Positions 30,529-42,724 of a stretch of DNA of 64,000 nucleotides are shown one piece after another. The position numbers were made by a program, and so were the translations under genes. Position 1 is the stretch's first letter, and each line of letters starts with the position of its first letter. Location: assembly GCA_036362985.1 (NCBI GenBank), contig JAYGXS010000003.1:38458495-38522494 (forward strand). The letters run 5' to 3'. The notes beneath the pieces are model-generated. The model did not search any database. It saw only the letters and a program-made list of their open reading frames with translations, and was not told the DNA's origin. Source of the DNA: Ligula intestinalis. Lineage: Eukaryota; Platyhelminthes; Cestoda; Diphyllobothriidea; Diphyllobothriidae.

Positions 30529-33169
30529 CCTTCTCTTGAAACAATAATATATATGTAATCACATCCATATTTGTCCTTTCTGTTAGCTAATTGGCTGATA
30601 TATTCAAGAACAAGGATGTGGCAGTAACTATGGATGATGGCAAAGGTGGCAAACTACTCTCTTTAACTGTGTCGTAAATGTTTTTTGTGCTCCCAAAAAG
30701 AGGCAAAGCTTCTGTCATAAATCCACCTGCTTCGTAAAATGTTTTCTTCCTCATGGACGCCCACAGTTCTAATTTGCAACTCACACTTACAGAAAATCAC
30801 AAGACTTGACTTTACGATCTAATGTTCAGAACCAAGCTGGCATAACTTTCTCTTCGTACAACTGTGCCGTCAGTTCCTGCTTCAGATTAGGGGTTGCCGA
30901 TCAAAAACGGTTCTTAGTTTTCCTTCCTTCACCTCCCAAGGTTTAGCGCCTAATTTTGAAAAACTATCTTGTCAGCTGACTGTTAAAAACAGTGCCTAAA
31001 TCTATCAGCTAGCTGCTTTAATTTTCCCTAAATCTTAAAGTGTCTCTTTTTTGCCGTCCGAGTGTCTGCATTAATTTTGTGAGTTTGATTCCACAATACC
31101 CTAACCACAGATTTCCATTATAGCAAAAAAGCAGACGTTCGGGTCTGCATCAATCAGACTGATGCAACTGACATCTGAATGTCGTGCTGCCACAGCTACT
31201 TCATCAAAACAAACTCTTTCGTCAAAAGGTTTTGACAGACGACTTCTAAAATAAGCAGGCAATGTAACGCACATTCTGCTCGTCTTCTTTGACTATTGCT
31301 GTCAAGCTGAGGAACATACGTAGCCAAAGCATTTAAAATCTGACGCTAGATAAACTGCGCAAATTATCTGTTTGCGGGCGCCTGCTAAACTGGTTGCACG
31401 CCTCCGACTGCATCTACCAATTAAAGTACATAGTAGGTCCGCTCGGATTTCCAAAACCTTCCTCCAGAGCAATTTTGCTTGTGTGGCTGGATGGACTGTG
31501 CGTCGCTTCAGCCGCAGAGCTTGATTTATTATTTTAAAGGCGAGCGCAGATGCAAAGGGGGACTGTCATTCGATGGAATACAACAATACTGCGCATTTTA
31601 TTCCGCAGCTTCCTGTGACCTCAAGCTCTGTTACTTTCTCAAATGATTGGCATATACGTTTTTCCCAAAATATCTATTTTTCCAGCGGCAAATATCTGAT
31701 ACAGTTACCTGGCCGGTATTTTATCAGAAGCACAATTTCCCGCTTTAGATTAGGATTCAGATCCGCAGTTCTAGTTATGTGACTACATTTAAGCGCATAG
31801 TCACGAAAAGCTATCAATCTGACTTTCCGGCGGTTACAGTAAATAACAAAAACAATGACTCCAGACCATGCAGCAAAATCTCTCAATTTTTGTGCTATGT
31901 TCAAGCTGACTGCATATGACAGCTTAGTCGGCTCGGTAAGCTTTATTGCCGATATGATTAACCATGCGCATACCGATGAACTACCCAATGGTCTTTTCGT
32001 AGCAAAAACGCTTTCTAACTCACCAAACTATATATATATATTCCAGGATATCCATGGTTTAAATATTTTCTCTGCTCTTACTCGACGGCTCGAGGACTGT
32101 GTATAATATTTCGTATTTTACACTCCCCCTGATAAAGCTTGTGTTAGGTAAGACGTACATGATTTATAAAGGTTTGCAGTTGTGATTTAACTTATTTTGT
32201 GACCTGTTTGCATCTAGCTTTCGTGGGACCCTTTGAAATGTATCCGCTTTTTCCCAAAAGTACTCCAGTAGTTTCCTGAATGTCTAAACATAAGTTTGAC
32301 GTCGTCAAACAAAAGTCCCTTACGACGTCCCGAAGAGTACACTGTAACTAGTGAGAAAGCAAGCTATGATTCAAGCAGTCCTAAAATAGCCAAATAGCGA
32401 CTCGCAGTGACTATTATTCAGAGACGACTCGATTCTCTTTTAGCTAACACTGCGAATTGCAAGTTTTCGTGATTGCCAGGGAATGGAAAGGTCGTTACAT
32501 TCTTTTGCAACATGCACTTTTTATGGCAGAAAAATAATCAGCACACGCGAGATCATTTTATCAAAAGCATTCTCTTGTTTGTCTCATTTAATGTACGACC
32601 TACGTTATCACGTAGGTAGGACGCTCAATACCCTTATAAAAACTAAAGGACGACCCACAAATCGTTCTTAATCCATAAGGAAGGTTTTTGACCTATGCAT
32701 GCATATTGATCTAAGTAGGTGGTTTTTAACATAATGGTTGCCTAAGTAACAACGGCAAAAATAAGTTGGGCTAAACTCTCTGAAAGAAAACATGTTTCTC
32801 GGGGTTTACAGGGAATGCAGCTTTGGAAAACTTTTGATGAAATCGAAACAAAATTTTTGATGGCCTGACTTCTCGCATGTGCCTTTTTTGTCAGTATTAG
32901 GAGCAACAGTAGTTAAGGGGGCGTTTCCATCGAAATTAGCGGCTCCTGCAGCCATCACAAGGGGTCACAATGCAAATATAAGAATGATCGAATTTTACCA
33001 AAAAATTATTGATAAGCGTTCCTTCCACTGGGCTAACCCTAGCTCAAAAGGCAATGCTCTAGCTAAAACGTTTTTAAACGTTAATATGCGCAAACATTCG
33101 AGGTAAAGGTATAATATTCCTTTCATCATCCCCAGAAGAGGAAGAAGAAGGGGTGGCTTCTGGGACTAG
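30529..33169. other. Unassigned sequence
   Basis: No gene recognised. A short 'tatatatata' run at 32030-32041. Small open frames on both strands lack motifs. Confidence 0.45.
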
Positions 33170-33240
33170 GTTGCATTTTAGCTGACGTTTCAAAAGTCTC
33201 CTCGCTTCCATCGTCAGAGTGTGGCAACCGTTCTCTTGCT
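33170..33240 (-). ncRNA. Hammerhead-like core, PLE-tail type
   Basis: On the minus strand CTGACGA (33217-33211), a G-U-rich stem II GGAAG...CTTTT, and GAAA (33191-33188) followed by CGTCAGC. The stem III partner is lost. The 'gaaacgtcag' wording matches the PLE 3' tails at 10.6 kb and 39.95 kb. Confidence 0.5.
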
Positions 33241-33407
33241 GGTGTCAGTAAGAGTGTCCAACCGCTAGCCTGATGCTTGTGTGTTAATCGATTGAACGGT
33301 AGCTTACCAGGGGCTTACAGCTGTCCACCACATATACTGTAGGTGTGCTATCTCATGAAATTTTCAGTGCACGAATGCGCGTGAATACTCGTATTCCAGG
33401 AATGTCG

Positions 33408-33626
33408 ATTGGTAAAGGAGACATATTGTCAATCACTGGAACAAAATTTATTTTTTCCTGAGCTTTCGAGCGTGTTCAAAATTTTAGTTATTGTACACAT
33501 GCCCCAAGTAGCTTCCACATTTGTTACTGTTTCTCCACCTCTGACGATGAGCTCTTGTAAGAGCTCGAAAGCTCAGGAAAAAATAAATTTTGTTCCAGTG
33601 ATCGACCATATGTCTCCTTTACCAAT
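33408..33626. mobile_element. Palindromic pair of PLE ends (64-bp arms)
   Basis: Left arm 33408-33471 and right arm 33563-33626 are reverse complements at 62 of 64 positions, with a 91-base spacer. The arm contains the PLE-end wording 'gctcgaaagctcagg...aataaa...tgttccagtg' that also ends the PLE copies at 50.5 and 54.0 kb and, more distantly, at 39.9 and 40.6 kb. No RT or endonuclease lies between. This is a minimal inverted-ends structure, not a full element. Confidence 0.8.
33530..33595 (+). ncRNA. Hammerhead-like core within the PLE-end palindrome
   Basis: CTGACGA (33541-33547), one unpaired T, a perfect 6-pair stem II GAGCTC/GAGCTC with loop TTGTAA, then GAAA (33567-33570). The bases after GAAA (GCTCAG...) no longer have a complementary stem III strand, so self-cleavage is doubtful. 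Confidence 0.6.
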
Positions 33627-34179
33627 TTTCAATGCAATTTTGAATGTGTGTTCAATAAGGAAGTAGTACATAGCCAAGGTTATATAATTTATTTTTTTTG
33701 CAGCATAATCCAAATTTATTGCTGTCACATCAACCTGCTGTCTCTCAGACCAGCTTTTTCCGGACGAAGACAAAAATTATGATCTTTACAAAATGCCAAC
33801 ATATGCAGTAAGAATTTGTCTAATAAATTTTAAATGCAGATAGATTTTACAGAAAACAAACAGCAAATTATTTTTTCTTGGTTCAAACTGAAGTCTTATG
33901 CAAGTGAAATGCTTTAACATGTGAAGCTTTCATTTTTAAAAAAATTGTTTCATTTGTCAAATAGGTCTGAATCCGATTAGCTCTTAAATTTTAAAACTAT
34001 ATCCTATATTCAGTGCGCTTAAAGTTTTGAAGTAGGTATGAAGCAGGTAGTAAATTTGTTAGGCAACAATAATAACACTAACGTATCAATAAGATTTGAT
34101 CATTTATGCATAGACATTTCAGCGGCATAAAACAACATAATTTAAACCTTACTCAGCATCAAAAGATGCCATTTCTCAA
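33627..34179. other. Unassigned AT-rich sequence
   Basis: Nothing recognised. Confidence 0.5.
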
Positions 34180-34690
34180 AGGTGATAAACTACAAACGCC
34201 CCGCTTCGCGCCATGAATTTAATCACACTTGGGTCGATATTACCTGCCCAACTTTACCGCCAATATGGAATCCACAAAAACGGAAGAGCAAGCTGACTGC
34301 CCAAGCAGGATTTCCTTAGTAATCATCTAAAATCTACTAGGCTACTAGGATATGTGGCACGTTTGCTTAAATTGAGTTGACTCAGTTGTGAAAAACGCCA
34401 AACGCCTCGAGTTTTTTCACAATTGGGTCAACTCAAATTAAGCAAATCTGCAAAACCTCCTAATAATTAAGTCAGCCTAGTAGTCGTTCTGGTGGATTCC
34501 AGACGATTGCTTAGAAAATCCTGCTTGAGCAGTCAGCTTGCTGTTCTGTTTTGGTGGATTCAATATTGGGGGTAAAGTTGGGCGGGTGTTATCGACCCAG
34601 GTGTGGTTCAATTCATGGCACGATGCGGGGCGTTTTAGCTTAGCGGTTAGAGCATTGGCCTCCGGCAAAGGCCTTCTCTAAAATAGATAA
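34180..34690. mobile_element. Two tRNA-headed units in inverted (head-out) array
   Basis: The left half (34185-~34400) is the reverse complement of the right half (~34405-34690). Both contain 'gattaaattcatggcgcg/gttcaattcatggcac', 'tggattcc', 'atcctgctt', 'ctagtag' and 'ttgggtcaactcaa'. The right half ends in a tRNA-like head with A-box TAGCTTAGCGGTTAGAGC (34636-34653). The left end retains part of the same head (34187-34203, minus strand). The centre carries 'cgcctcgagttttttcac'. The same unit occurs at 47636-48030. Confidence 0.75.
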
Positions 34691-34929
34691 TTCGAAGAAA
34701 ATGTTGTTATCTACCACTGCATTATCTCTGAATTATTTTTGAAGCAATGAGGACAGCATCTTTTAGTGGAGAAACTTAGTACTACCTAAAACATCCATTT
34801 TGGGGAGTGCATTGTTGCAGGCAGCCAGCAGGCAACTTATTCAAAAGCCGACATCTTGGAGGCACCCATATATCTTTTGATTTTGCTACGTATTTTTGAA
34901 TCGTGACTCCATTGCGGAATTTCGGTGGA
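34691..34929. other. Spacer between two inverted structures
   Basis: Nothing recognised in 239 bases. Confidence 0.5.
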
Positions 34930-35970
34930 CTTTTGCGAGCTGACTAATGTACATTAGACGCCGTTGATCAAACAATATTTCGACATATGCGAAAGACAAA
35001 TACCCTTTTGCTTATCGGAATTGACTCCAGTTGTGATACTGATTATTGTGAAGTGTATTTTGAAGTCATTTCAGTCAGGATAGGAAGCCGGATTTTTAAC
35101 GAGCTTTGTTTTAACTCCGCGCAAAACGTATCGATTTTAAAAGTTTACTTCTCAAGTAGTATGCCTTTTTACCATTGATTTTGACTGCCTTTATAAATTT
35201 AAACATATTTTATAGAAAACGTGCACAAGATAATTATTTTTTGTGCTTGTTTGATATCAAATTACGCATTTTTTTAATTTTATACTCAAAGAAAGGGTAT
35301 CTTTCGGTTTTAAATAAATTGTAACTTATGAGTTTTTGTACGATTGTTAGGTCTTCATCCATAATAAATCTTTTCCGTCAATTTAGTAGTGCTGCCTATA
35401 CTGCATAAAATAAATTTCAAATCTATTTCAGTATTTGATGACTACTAGGTGACGTCTTCCTCAAACTGTAGGCGAAACTGTACATTTCCTTAAGCAGGAT
35501 GCACATTGTGCGCAGTTTTTAACCTTGAATTCGAGTGTAGCATTCACTTGTTTAGAAAATTGTTCGGCAATTGGGCAACTTTTTAAAACCGAAATCTACT
35601 CTTTCTTTGAGTATTACATTTAAATAACGCGTAATTTGCCATCAAACAAGTACAAAAAATTATTTTCTTGTGCACGTTTTCCATAAAATATATTTGAATT
35701 TATAAAGGCAGTCAAAATCAATGATAAAAAGGCATACTAATTAAGTAGTCAGTTTTTACAATAGATACGTTTTGCTTGGAGTCGAAACGAAACTCGTTAC
35801 AAGGCCGGCCTTCTATCCTGACTGAAATGACATCAGATTACACTACATGATAATCAGTATCACAACTGTAGTCAATTCTGATTAGCGAAAGAGTATTAGT
35901 CTTTCGCATATGTCGAAAAATTTCATGCTCAACGGCGTCTACTGTAGTGTAGTCGTAGCTCTCGTGCAAG
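34930..35970. repeat. Large inverted repeat (~390-bp arms, ~267-bp spacer)
   Basis: The left arm (about 34930-35315) aligns with the reverse complement of the right arm (about 35583-35970) along its length. Shared blocks include 'agacgccgttga', 'cgacatatgcgaaagac', 'cagttgtgatactgatta', 'gtcatttcagtcaggata', 'gcaaaacgtat', 'attgattttgactgccttta', 'aacgtgcacaag' and 'ctcaaagaaag.gta'. I estimate identity at roughly 80-85% by eye. There is no transposase. It could be a foldback/MITE-type element or two inverted insertions of one repeat. Confidence 0.9.
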
Positions 35971-38900
35971 TTGCAGGACAACCAGACGTGAGCTAAAATT
36001 CCAGCAATGTCTCCATCAATAAATTTTTATTGCTGGATAAAAGCTCCGGAGGTATTATGAAGGAAGCTAAAGGGCAAGTACCTATTTGACTAAACAAACG
36101 CAACAGCAACAATGGTAGGCATTAGTCCTGCTTTACTGCTTTTCCAAATATGCGCTCTTAAGCTGCCGCTCTGCTATATTCTTCCTTTCCTGGTCTTGCT
36201 ATCCCGCTTTCAGAGTATGGAGGCAAGAGCGGACCAAATGGTAGAAAAAACGATAGAAAACTATGGAAGTGTTCAGAATAACTGAGATAATCAGCAAAAG
36301 GTGCCCTAAAGGACTTTCTGACACATGTATTTATGACATTTATAGTTGTATTTAAACCAGGAAAAATTCTTATGTTAAATGGTACCTAAACTAATATCAA
36401 AGTAACTCTGGAAGGCAGCACTCGCTACAGAGGGCAAATAACAAGAATCTGGTGGCACAACATGACGAGGTCTCTAAGTCGAAATCACCATCAATTCATA
36501 TATTATCAAATAAAAATACACTGTCCAAAGCAAGAGCTGGATCAAGTGCTATGCGAGGATCTTAATCTTGAATGAATATGGACTATTTCTTATATTTCCG
36601 AAATAATTTTTACTGAAAGTCTTAGCAATTACTAAAGCAATAACGCTTGGCCGAATAGCAAGCAAAATCTGAGAAATTGAGTATCAAACCCAAAGTTTGC
36701 TGATTTGATTTAATGGGCACCTCCTCATATTCATTGCACGGAAGATTCTTCACATAACCCTCTGATTAGAGGTTGACGTTTAAGATTCATTATGACATCT
36801 TTTCGCGAAAATACAGACTGCACTCAGCTATATCATATGCCTTATTTTAGCACGTAAAAGAGGGTAAAGTAGAAGGCCTAAACATATGAGCACACGGGCA
36901 ACCAGTGCAGTTAGAAGCCAATTGAACTTCATTTAAGTGTCGTCTTTAAACATTAAAACTGTTTCCGATGACGATTACCTTGGTAGCGCCCAAATTTTAA
37001 AAGATATTTATATGCTTATTCAGTGCATTTCAGTAGGCGTAGTTTTTTTTCCTCCGTGGTTTTTGACTTGACTCCCTGCAAAAGTCTTATTGATTTATAA
37101 TCTGAATGGCTTGGCAAGGCTGCTACAAAATGCTGGCCTGCAGCCCGCAATTGCGCAGTTGCACCTTTACGGAAGAAAACGGACAGCGACATATATCATC
37201 TCGAGTATTTAGGTCCGTAAGAAACGAAAAAGAGACTCAATAACCTCGCCCAGGGTCAGCAAACACCCCCCACCTTACAGGCGTCCACCGTTAGTCCAGT
37301 AGGGGGTGCTGATTATATGATAAACATGTTCCTCAGTGACCCCACCCAAGGTCAAAGAACATCCCCGCCAACGATAAATCCACAGTTCATAGCTCAGGGA
37401 GTGAGATTTGATATACGACTTGCTTCAATTTAGCCCTCAAATAGACCGGCCACAACACAGCCACTTGTTTAGAGCAACCAATCACAGGAAATTTGTAATT
37501 CTAATAATAAACATAATATATGACTATTTTATGCATTTGTACAGTAATATTTTACCAGCTTGTTCTACTAGAAATAATAATGCTTAATATACCAAGTATT
37601 CAAAAATTTCCATCATTACTGGGTTTTGGGAAAAGAAAAATTTTCGGAATAAAACTCCACATTTCCAGGTTTGTCGACATCAATTTGTTTTTCGCGCCTT
37701 TTTTTCGATTAACGCGCCCAACGCCGTCGCTCTATAGCCACCGCTTTAAATTATTTTGACAAAATTTTACAATTTTTTTACAATTTTTTTACATATTTTT
37801 ACAAATTCCTTTTTTTGTCTTCCCGTTTTCTTAACCCATAAAAACCCCATTCTTATGGTGCCCGTAAGACAGAAACCTGAACCTCTTATACCAAGACCAC
37901 TACCAACGGAACTTCTGTCTTGTTTTCTTATGAAATGTACTTGATGAAAAAGCTGCAGCCGCTTATTTATGCGGTTATATTACCAAAATTCACCCAAAAA
38001 AATCTCGCATGCACTCACAGACTTGATAAAGCATAGGTTCACTTGAATATTTCCACTAGCGAACGAGACTGCAGCACTTGGAATTCCATAATTTCCTAAG
38101 GAAAATCACCAAAACGGCAGTGTGGTGAAACTGGAAGAAGTGATCCGACTTTACTTTTTCAAAGGCCACGTTACTAGCTGTCCGATAGATGGGAGACGAG
38201 CCTACTATCAAAAATTTCTAACTTCAGCAGAAAGAAAACGACATCTCTGAAGAAAAAGATGCCAACGTACAGGTTAGGTTCGGTAAAAAAATGTTCTTGC
38301 AGTGTAGGCTGACTCTCGCGTCATCCAGATTAAACAGTTTCTAGCATGTCCTCATAGTTTGCATTCAAATATAAAACTGCTTTGTAAGACGAGCTCGAAC
38401 AATCCAACAACTGCCACCAATCTGAGTCTGAGAAAATTTCTTTGAAATAGCGGGTATTCGATTCGACATTTCAAACTTTTCTTCCTATATGGACTTCAAG
38501 AGGCACGAAAATTAAGAACGAAAAATTGTAGCAGATGGTATCTAGTAGAACAATAGCTAAGGGATTCTTCCTGCATCCACACATTTACGGGTTCAATAAC
38601 ACAACGTTTTTTTTGTCAAGACATGGAGCAACTTGTTTTCAGTTATTTTTAGCATGACAGAACTTGAGCGCTTTCATGCAGCTATGTCTGTCTGAATTAA
38701 CAACTCCACCGATCTACTGTGGATTTCATTGAAGCTAGGGGAACTAATTACTGACCAAGAAGTGTGACACGCATGGACAGTTTTCAATGCGAACCTAACT
38801 CTAAAATGGTGACGCATTTGGTTAATAATTACGAGAAATTAAAACGGCGCCAAAGTTAAAGAAAAATCAACAACTCTACTTTGATTTTGATTGAGGTAAT

Positions 38901-39899
38901 AACAGACTAAAGGTTAACTGTGAAATATTTAGTGATCCTAAGAAGCTGCTTAACAGAAAATTGACAATGCCCATTACGAACGAATAAGATGTTTTTTCTT
39001 TTAATCATTTAGCGGTGGCTAAAATAACAGCACAATTAGTCATATAGATAATTCAGAGCTGATAAGATTGATTTTTACTTAGTTGAGGTTATTTTTTCGT
39101 AAGGCCTCTGATTTTTTAAAGAACTGTCAGTTCCTTGTGTAGATGGTTTAACTGTTTACGATGGCCAACATCAGAACGAAACAGAATGATTATTAAACGA
39201 AAATGCTAGCGTAATTCAGACGCGAGTTCTGTGTCAACCATCATTATTCTCGACTCTGAGTAGTTTTTACAGTCTTCCCTCTTCAAAGCCTAGACTGTAT
39301 GCAAAGCCAACAAACGCATACTGCTCTCCTTTAAACAATTTCGGATTGTATTGCAGCTGTATGCTTTAAAGGTCGCACGAGGCCTTTCGTTGTATAATCT
39401 TGTTAAAAGATGCCTCTGATCGACCAGAATCAATTTATAGTTGGCCTCTTTGAGAGTTAAAGCAAAACTTTTTGGCCGTTCTATTACACGCAGAATATTG
39501 CCGAACGTCAAATAGACCTTAGCGGTGGCTGGGAGGCAGTTGAGGCAGAGGTAAACACTTTCTACGCCAGCTTGCAACTGACCGCTTCTCGGGTCATCAG
39601 CTGATGGGTCAAACGTTAGATGTGGCCAATTTCGCTATCAATGCCCCATCCTCTTAATGTGGCATGATTTATTGCGTTAACCTCAACCACTGGCAACGGT
39701 CTGGATAGTTGCGCAAAGTCAGAGAGCGGAAAATACGACGGCCTGCTTTGCATCGTTTACGCTCGCCATTCCATCAGTACCGGTAGGCAATGACCGGGTC
39801 GGCTGGATGTCTCCGCTACAAAACCAGCGCTTTTATCGGAAATTATGTCTGCTGCTAATGGTTAAAGAATAAATCGCGAGTCATCAAGTAATAAATGCA
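35971..39899. other. Mostly unassigned sequence
   Basis: A weak internal duplication at 37240-37390 (cctcgcccagggtcagcaaa versus cccacccaaggtcaaagaac). Degenerate tandem 'ttttaca' units at 37760-37805. A minus-strand open frame at 39290-39577 is moderately GC-rich, but I cannot place it in any family. No splice-supported exon found. Confidence 0.45.
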
Positions 39900-39914
39900 C
39901 AGAAAAAGAACATT

Positions 39915-39990
39915 TGACCACTGGAACAAGATTTTTATTTTCGTGACGTTTCGGATTCTGTGGAGAATCTTTGGTGGCAGGTAATCGTAG
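39915..39990 (-). ncRNA. Half hammerhead motif at PLE 3' tail (family C)
   Basis: On the minus strand a hairpin GATTCT...AGAATC (39969-39954) precedes C and GAAA (39952-39949), then CGTCAC. The position expected to hold CTGANGA reads CACCAAA, so the catalytic core is lost. It forms the 3' tail of the PLE endonuclease copy that ends just upstream on this strand. Confidence 0.45.
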
Positions 39991-40044
39991 AAATGCCTGA
40001 GACATGCGCACATAAGGGTGATACATGCACAGATTGCACGGTAT

Positions 40045-40671
40045 TTATAGTTCGTAGTGGTCATCCGCTTGCGTACTATAATTATTATATCCTATAACCA
40101 CCATTTTAGGTCTTAACTGGTGCTGTGATGGTTGGTTAATTGCCACGATTTCCTTGTCCGTGTCGGATGCGGGCACGATAATTGCACGACAATTATGTTC
40201 GCTGTCATCAGAGTCGTTGCTGTGCCGGGCCCTTCCCACGTGACTGATTCTCTTGCTGAGGCAATGTCTCAGTACGCAGTATGGGAACGCCAAACCGTTG
40301 AGCTTGTTGATGGACTGAATGTCTGAGAACCGTGACTCGAGCAGCTTGCGCCTCACGTGGTTGTCACCTCTTGCGAGGATGTTGGCCCTGATCAACTTGA
40401 AAATATGGCCGGGTCCTGTTGAGTGAGCTGCAACCTGGGAATTTGAGTCTTTCTCCCTCACCGCTGCTGCATGCTCGTCAATTCGCGTCCGGAGTAATCT
40501 CCTGGTTTTTCCGACATAGTTGCTTTGTCCACAATGGCACCAGATCCGGTAAACGACTCCAGCAGTTTCCTGCCGTGGCACTGGGTATTTCGGTATCATG
40601 GTTAATAAATAATGCTTTTCGACAAAACACGAAAAGTCAGGAAAACAGAACTCTTGTTCCAGTGGTCGCAT
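40045..40671 (-). pseudogene. PLE GIY-YIG endonuclease fragment (family C)
   Basis: The minus-strand frame reads TAGVVYRIWCHCGQSNYVGK then LLRTRIDEHAAAVREKD and HSTGPGHIFKL: a Penelope-type GIY-YIG domain with Cys-x-Cys, NYVG, catalytic Arg and EH, and the later His pair, followed by LLESRFSDIQSINK. The RT half is missing. The first ~20 residues of the frame derive from a reversed PLE tail (see 40630-40667), so the real domain starts near 40600. The open frame itself is uninterrupted to 40045, but the element is 5'-truncated and non-autonomous. Confidence 0.85.
40630..40667 (+). repeat. Inverted PLE tail flanking the truncated PLE
   Basis: These 38 bases (cgaaaagtcagg...ttgttccagtggtc) match, with about six differences, the reverse complement of the tail at 39915-39952. 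The 5'-truncated PLE copy between them is thus bracketed by inverted tails, the same organisation as at 50.5-54.1 kb. Confidence 0.7.
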
Positions 40672-40679
40672 CTTCTTCT

Positions 40680-42724
40680 TCTGAACTGCTTCCTGAAACT
40701 CGCATATTCACTTTGTTTGGTAAAAGATGCACAATTTGTTCCTCTAGAACACATTTCGCGCTGCTGCAACCTACTTGTTACAAGTAACAGAAAACATCGT
40801 TTTATTTGCAAATGTCCGCGGACGTAATAGTCGTTTATTGTATCCAAGCTTGGCAAATTATTCACATAACAACCACCTAATTTGCCACCGCTACCCAAGC
40901 AGACAAAAGGCACCACACAGATATATGGAAGGTTACTATCAGCAAACCTATACAACAAAAGTGCTGTCTTTGGGCGCAACAAAATGTAGAATAGTATTTA
41001 CTTCTTCTTCTTCTTCCGTTAGCATTTGCGCTTGTAAAAAACGCTTGTGGCATTTATTTTTTATCGGGCGTGCTTGTAGGTGTTCTACAACTTACTTTTT
41101 TCTTCTTGTAGGCCTTACAAAGTCTCAACTCTTAAACTTGATGCGAACTGGTCGACTGCGCTTTCGACTTGTGTGAGTCAGACCATTTATTCATCAAGGA
41201 ACAACCCCAGTTCGAGCTTCTAGCTCTAGACCGCCCAGGTCACTTCCTTGTAAAAGATTAGCCCACTTACCTTGCCAAAAAACTTATCAACCAAGAAGAA
41301 TATTTATTTTTGAAGGTGGAATTCCGTTAAAATGCTGGCATGCTTTATTAAAATCGCTTGTAGTCCTAACTAACCTAAGATTTATGTTCCAAGAAGTGGG
41401 ATATGATATTAGAAAATCAAATAAGCTGTAATAACCCAAAATTTAAACAAAATCATTTTTCGTTTTTGCGCTCTTTCTTATCTCGAAAGGGAGACGAAAC
41501 CACATGTGGCGTGATATAAAACATCCAGGCTAGGCACTTCACACGACCGTTTTAGCACTGAATCCAACAGATAGGCAGACTTAGAGACTATTTGCACGGC
41601 CTTCATAAATTAGAAGAGATTAAATTTACAGATAAGTTGAGGAGGTTTATTTTAAGTCTGGGATTAAATATGTCTCTTGACAGCTGCATGCACGTTTAAG
41701 TAGGTGTTAAAAATATTGCCGATAATGAAAGCCCCCAACACTGTTGGTAGCCATCTGTTCCTGTCAATTATTTCCCACATAAATCTTCAACGAAAGAGTT
41801 TATAATTAATGTCAGTTAATGTGTCCATGCATATTATTTACCATGATATCAAGTAACTTGAAATAGCGAAATACTTTTAAAATAAATGGGTTTTTTTCAT
41901 TTTCAGCTTTGCAGAGTAAAACTCTACGACGCCGCGGTCACACTTTTTGGATCTTGGATTTGGGCCTGGTAATCTGGACCTTTTAAATGCAAAAATATTT
42001 GTAATGCATATACTTTGGACAAATATTTCGAAGATATTTGGACGAATAAATTTTTTATCATGAATCATGAATCCTTACTCGACGATTTGGTTCCTTGCTT
42101 AATAAATCATTAAAATGTTCCTCAAATTCACGTCTTTAAACGAAAAATAGTCATCCCTCGGGTAATTTCTATTTCTTAGTAAACATGCAAATTGGGGTTT
42201 TATCATTTTACAGAAAAAAAAGACTGAGGAAATTTACTTTCCTTTTTTTGCGGCAGGAATTCCAAGATATTAAACTAATTGGTACGGATTGAATTGTCGC
42301 CTGACTTAAATATCTCCAGCCCCTAGTCCTGTAGTTATCTTAAGTTTTATTTTTTAAGTTTAGTTTTTAGTTCATAATATGGTTAATTATTTGAATTTTA
42401 GGTTTATTTTGCTTTAGTTTTTAGTTTAGTTAGCTACCACAAACGTTAGATACATAAAAATTAATAACCGCTGTATATTAAGCTAAAGATAAGAAAGTAT
42501 AACTTAGTTTAAAATAATAAGCTTAATGATAAGCTTAAATATAAACTAGACTAATACCATCGGTTCCATAAGGAAGAATCTGGGGCTATGGGTGTCAAAC
42601 ATGGGTGATCAACTTAAGTTTTACCGAATTGTCCAAACAACGTATTTTCCCAAAGAAATATTTTAGGTTCATCGACGAGTACTCATCGATCGCCAACGGA
42701 ATTGTTATAGCCCAGTCACTTCGG
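40680..42724. other. Unassigned sequence with T-rich degenerate repeats
   Basis: No gene recognised. Bases ~42340-42530 contain repeated TAGTTTTTAGTT/AGTTTAG words, the complement of the A-rich tracts at 13.7-13.96 kb and 55.4 kb, suggesting one low-complexity family. Confidence 0.45.

Noticed and set aside
39290..39577. Minus-strand 95-codon open frame, fairly GC-rich
   Set aside because: I could not match it to any retroelement or host family; too weak to call.
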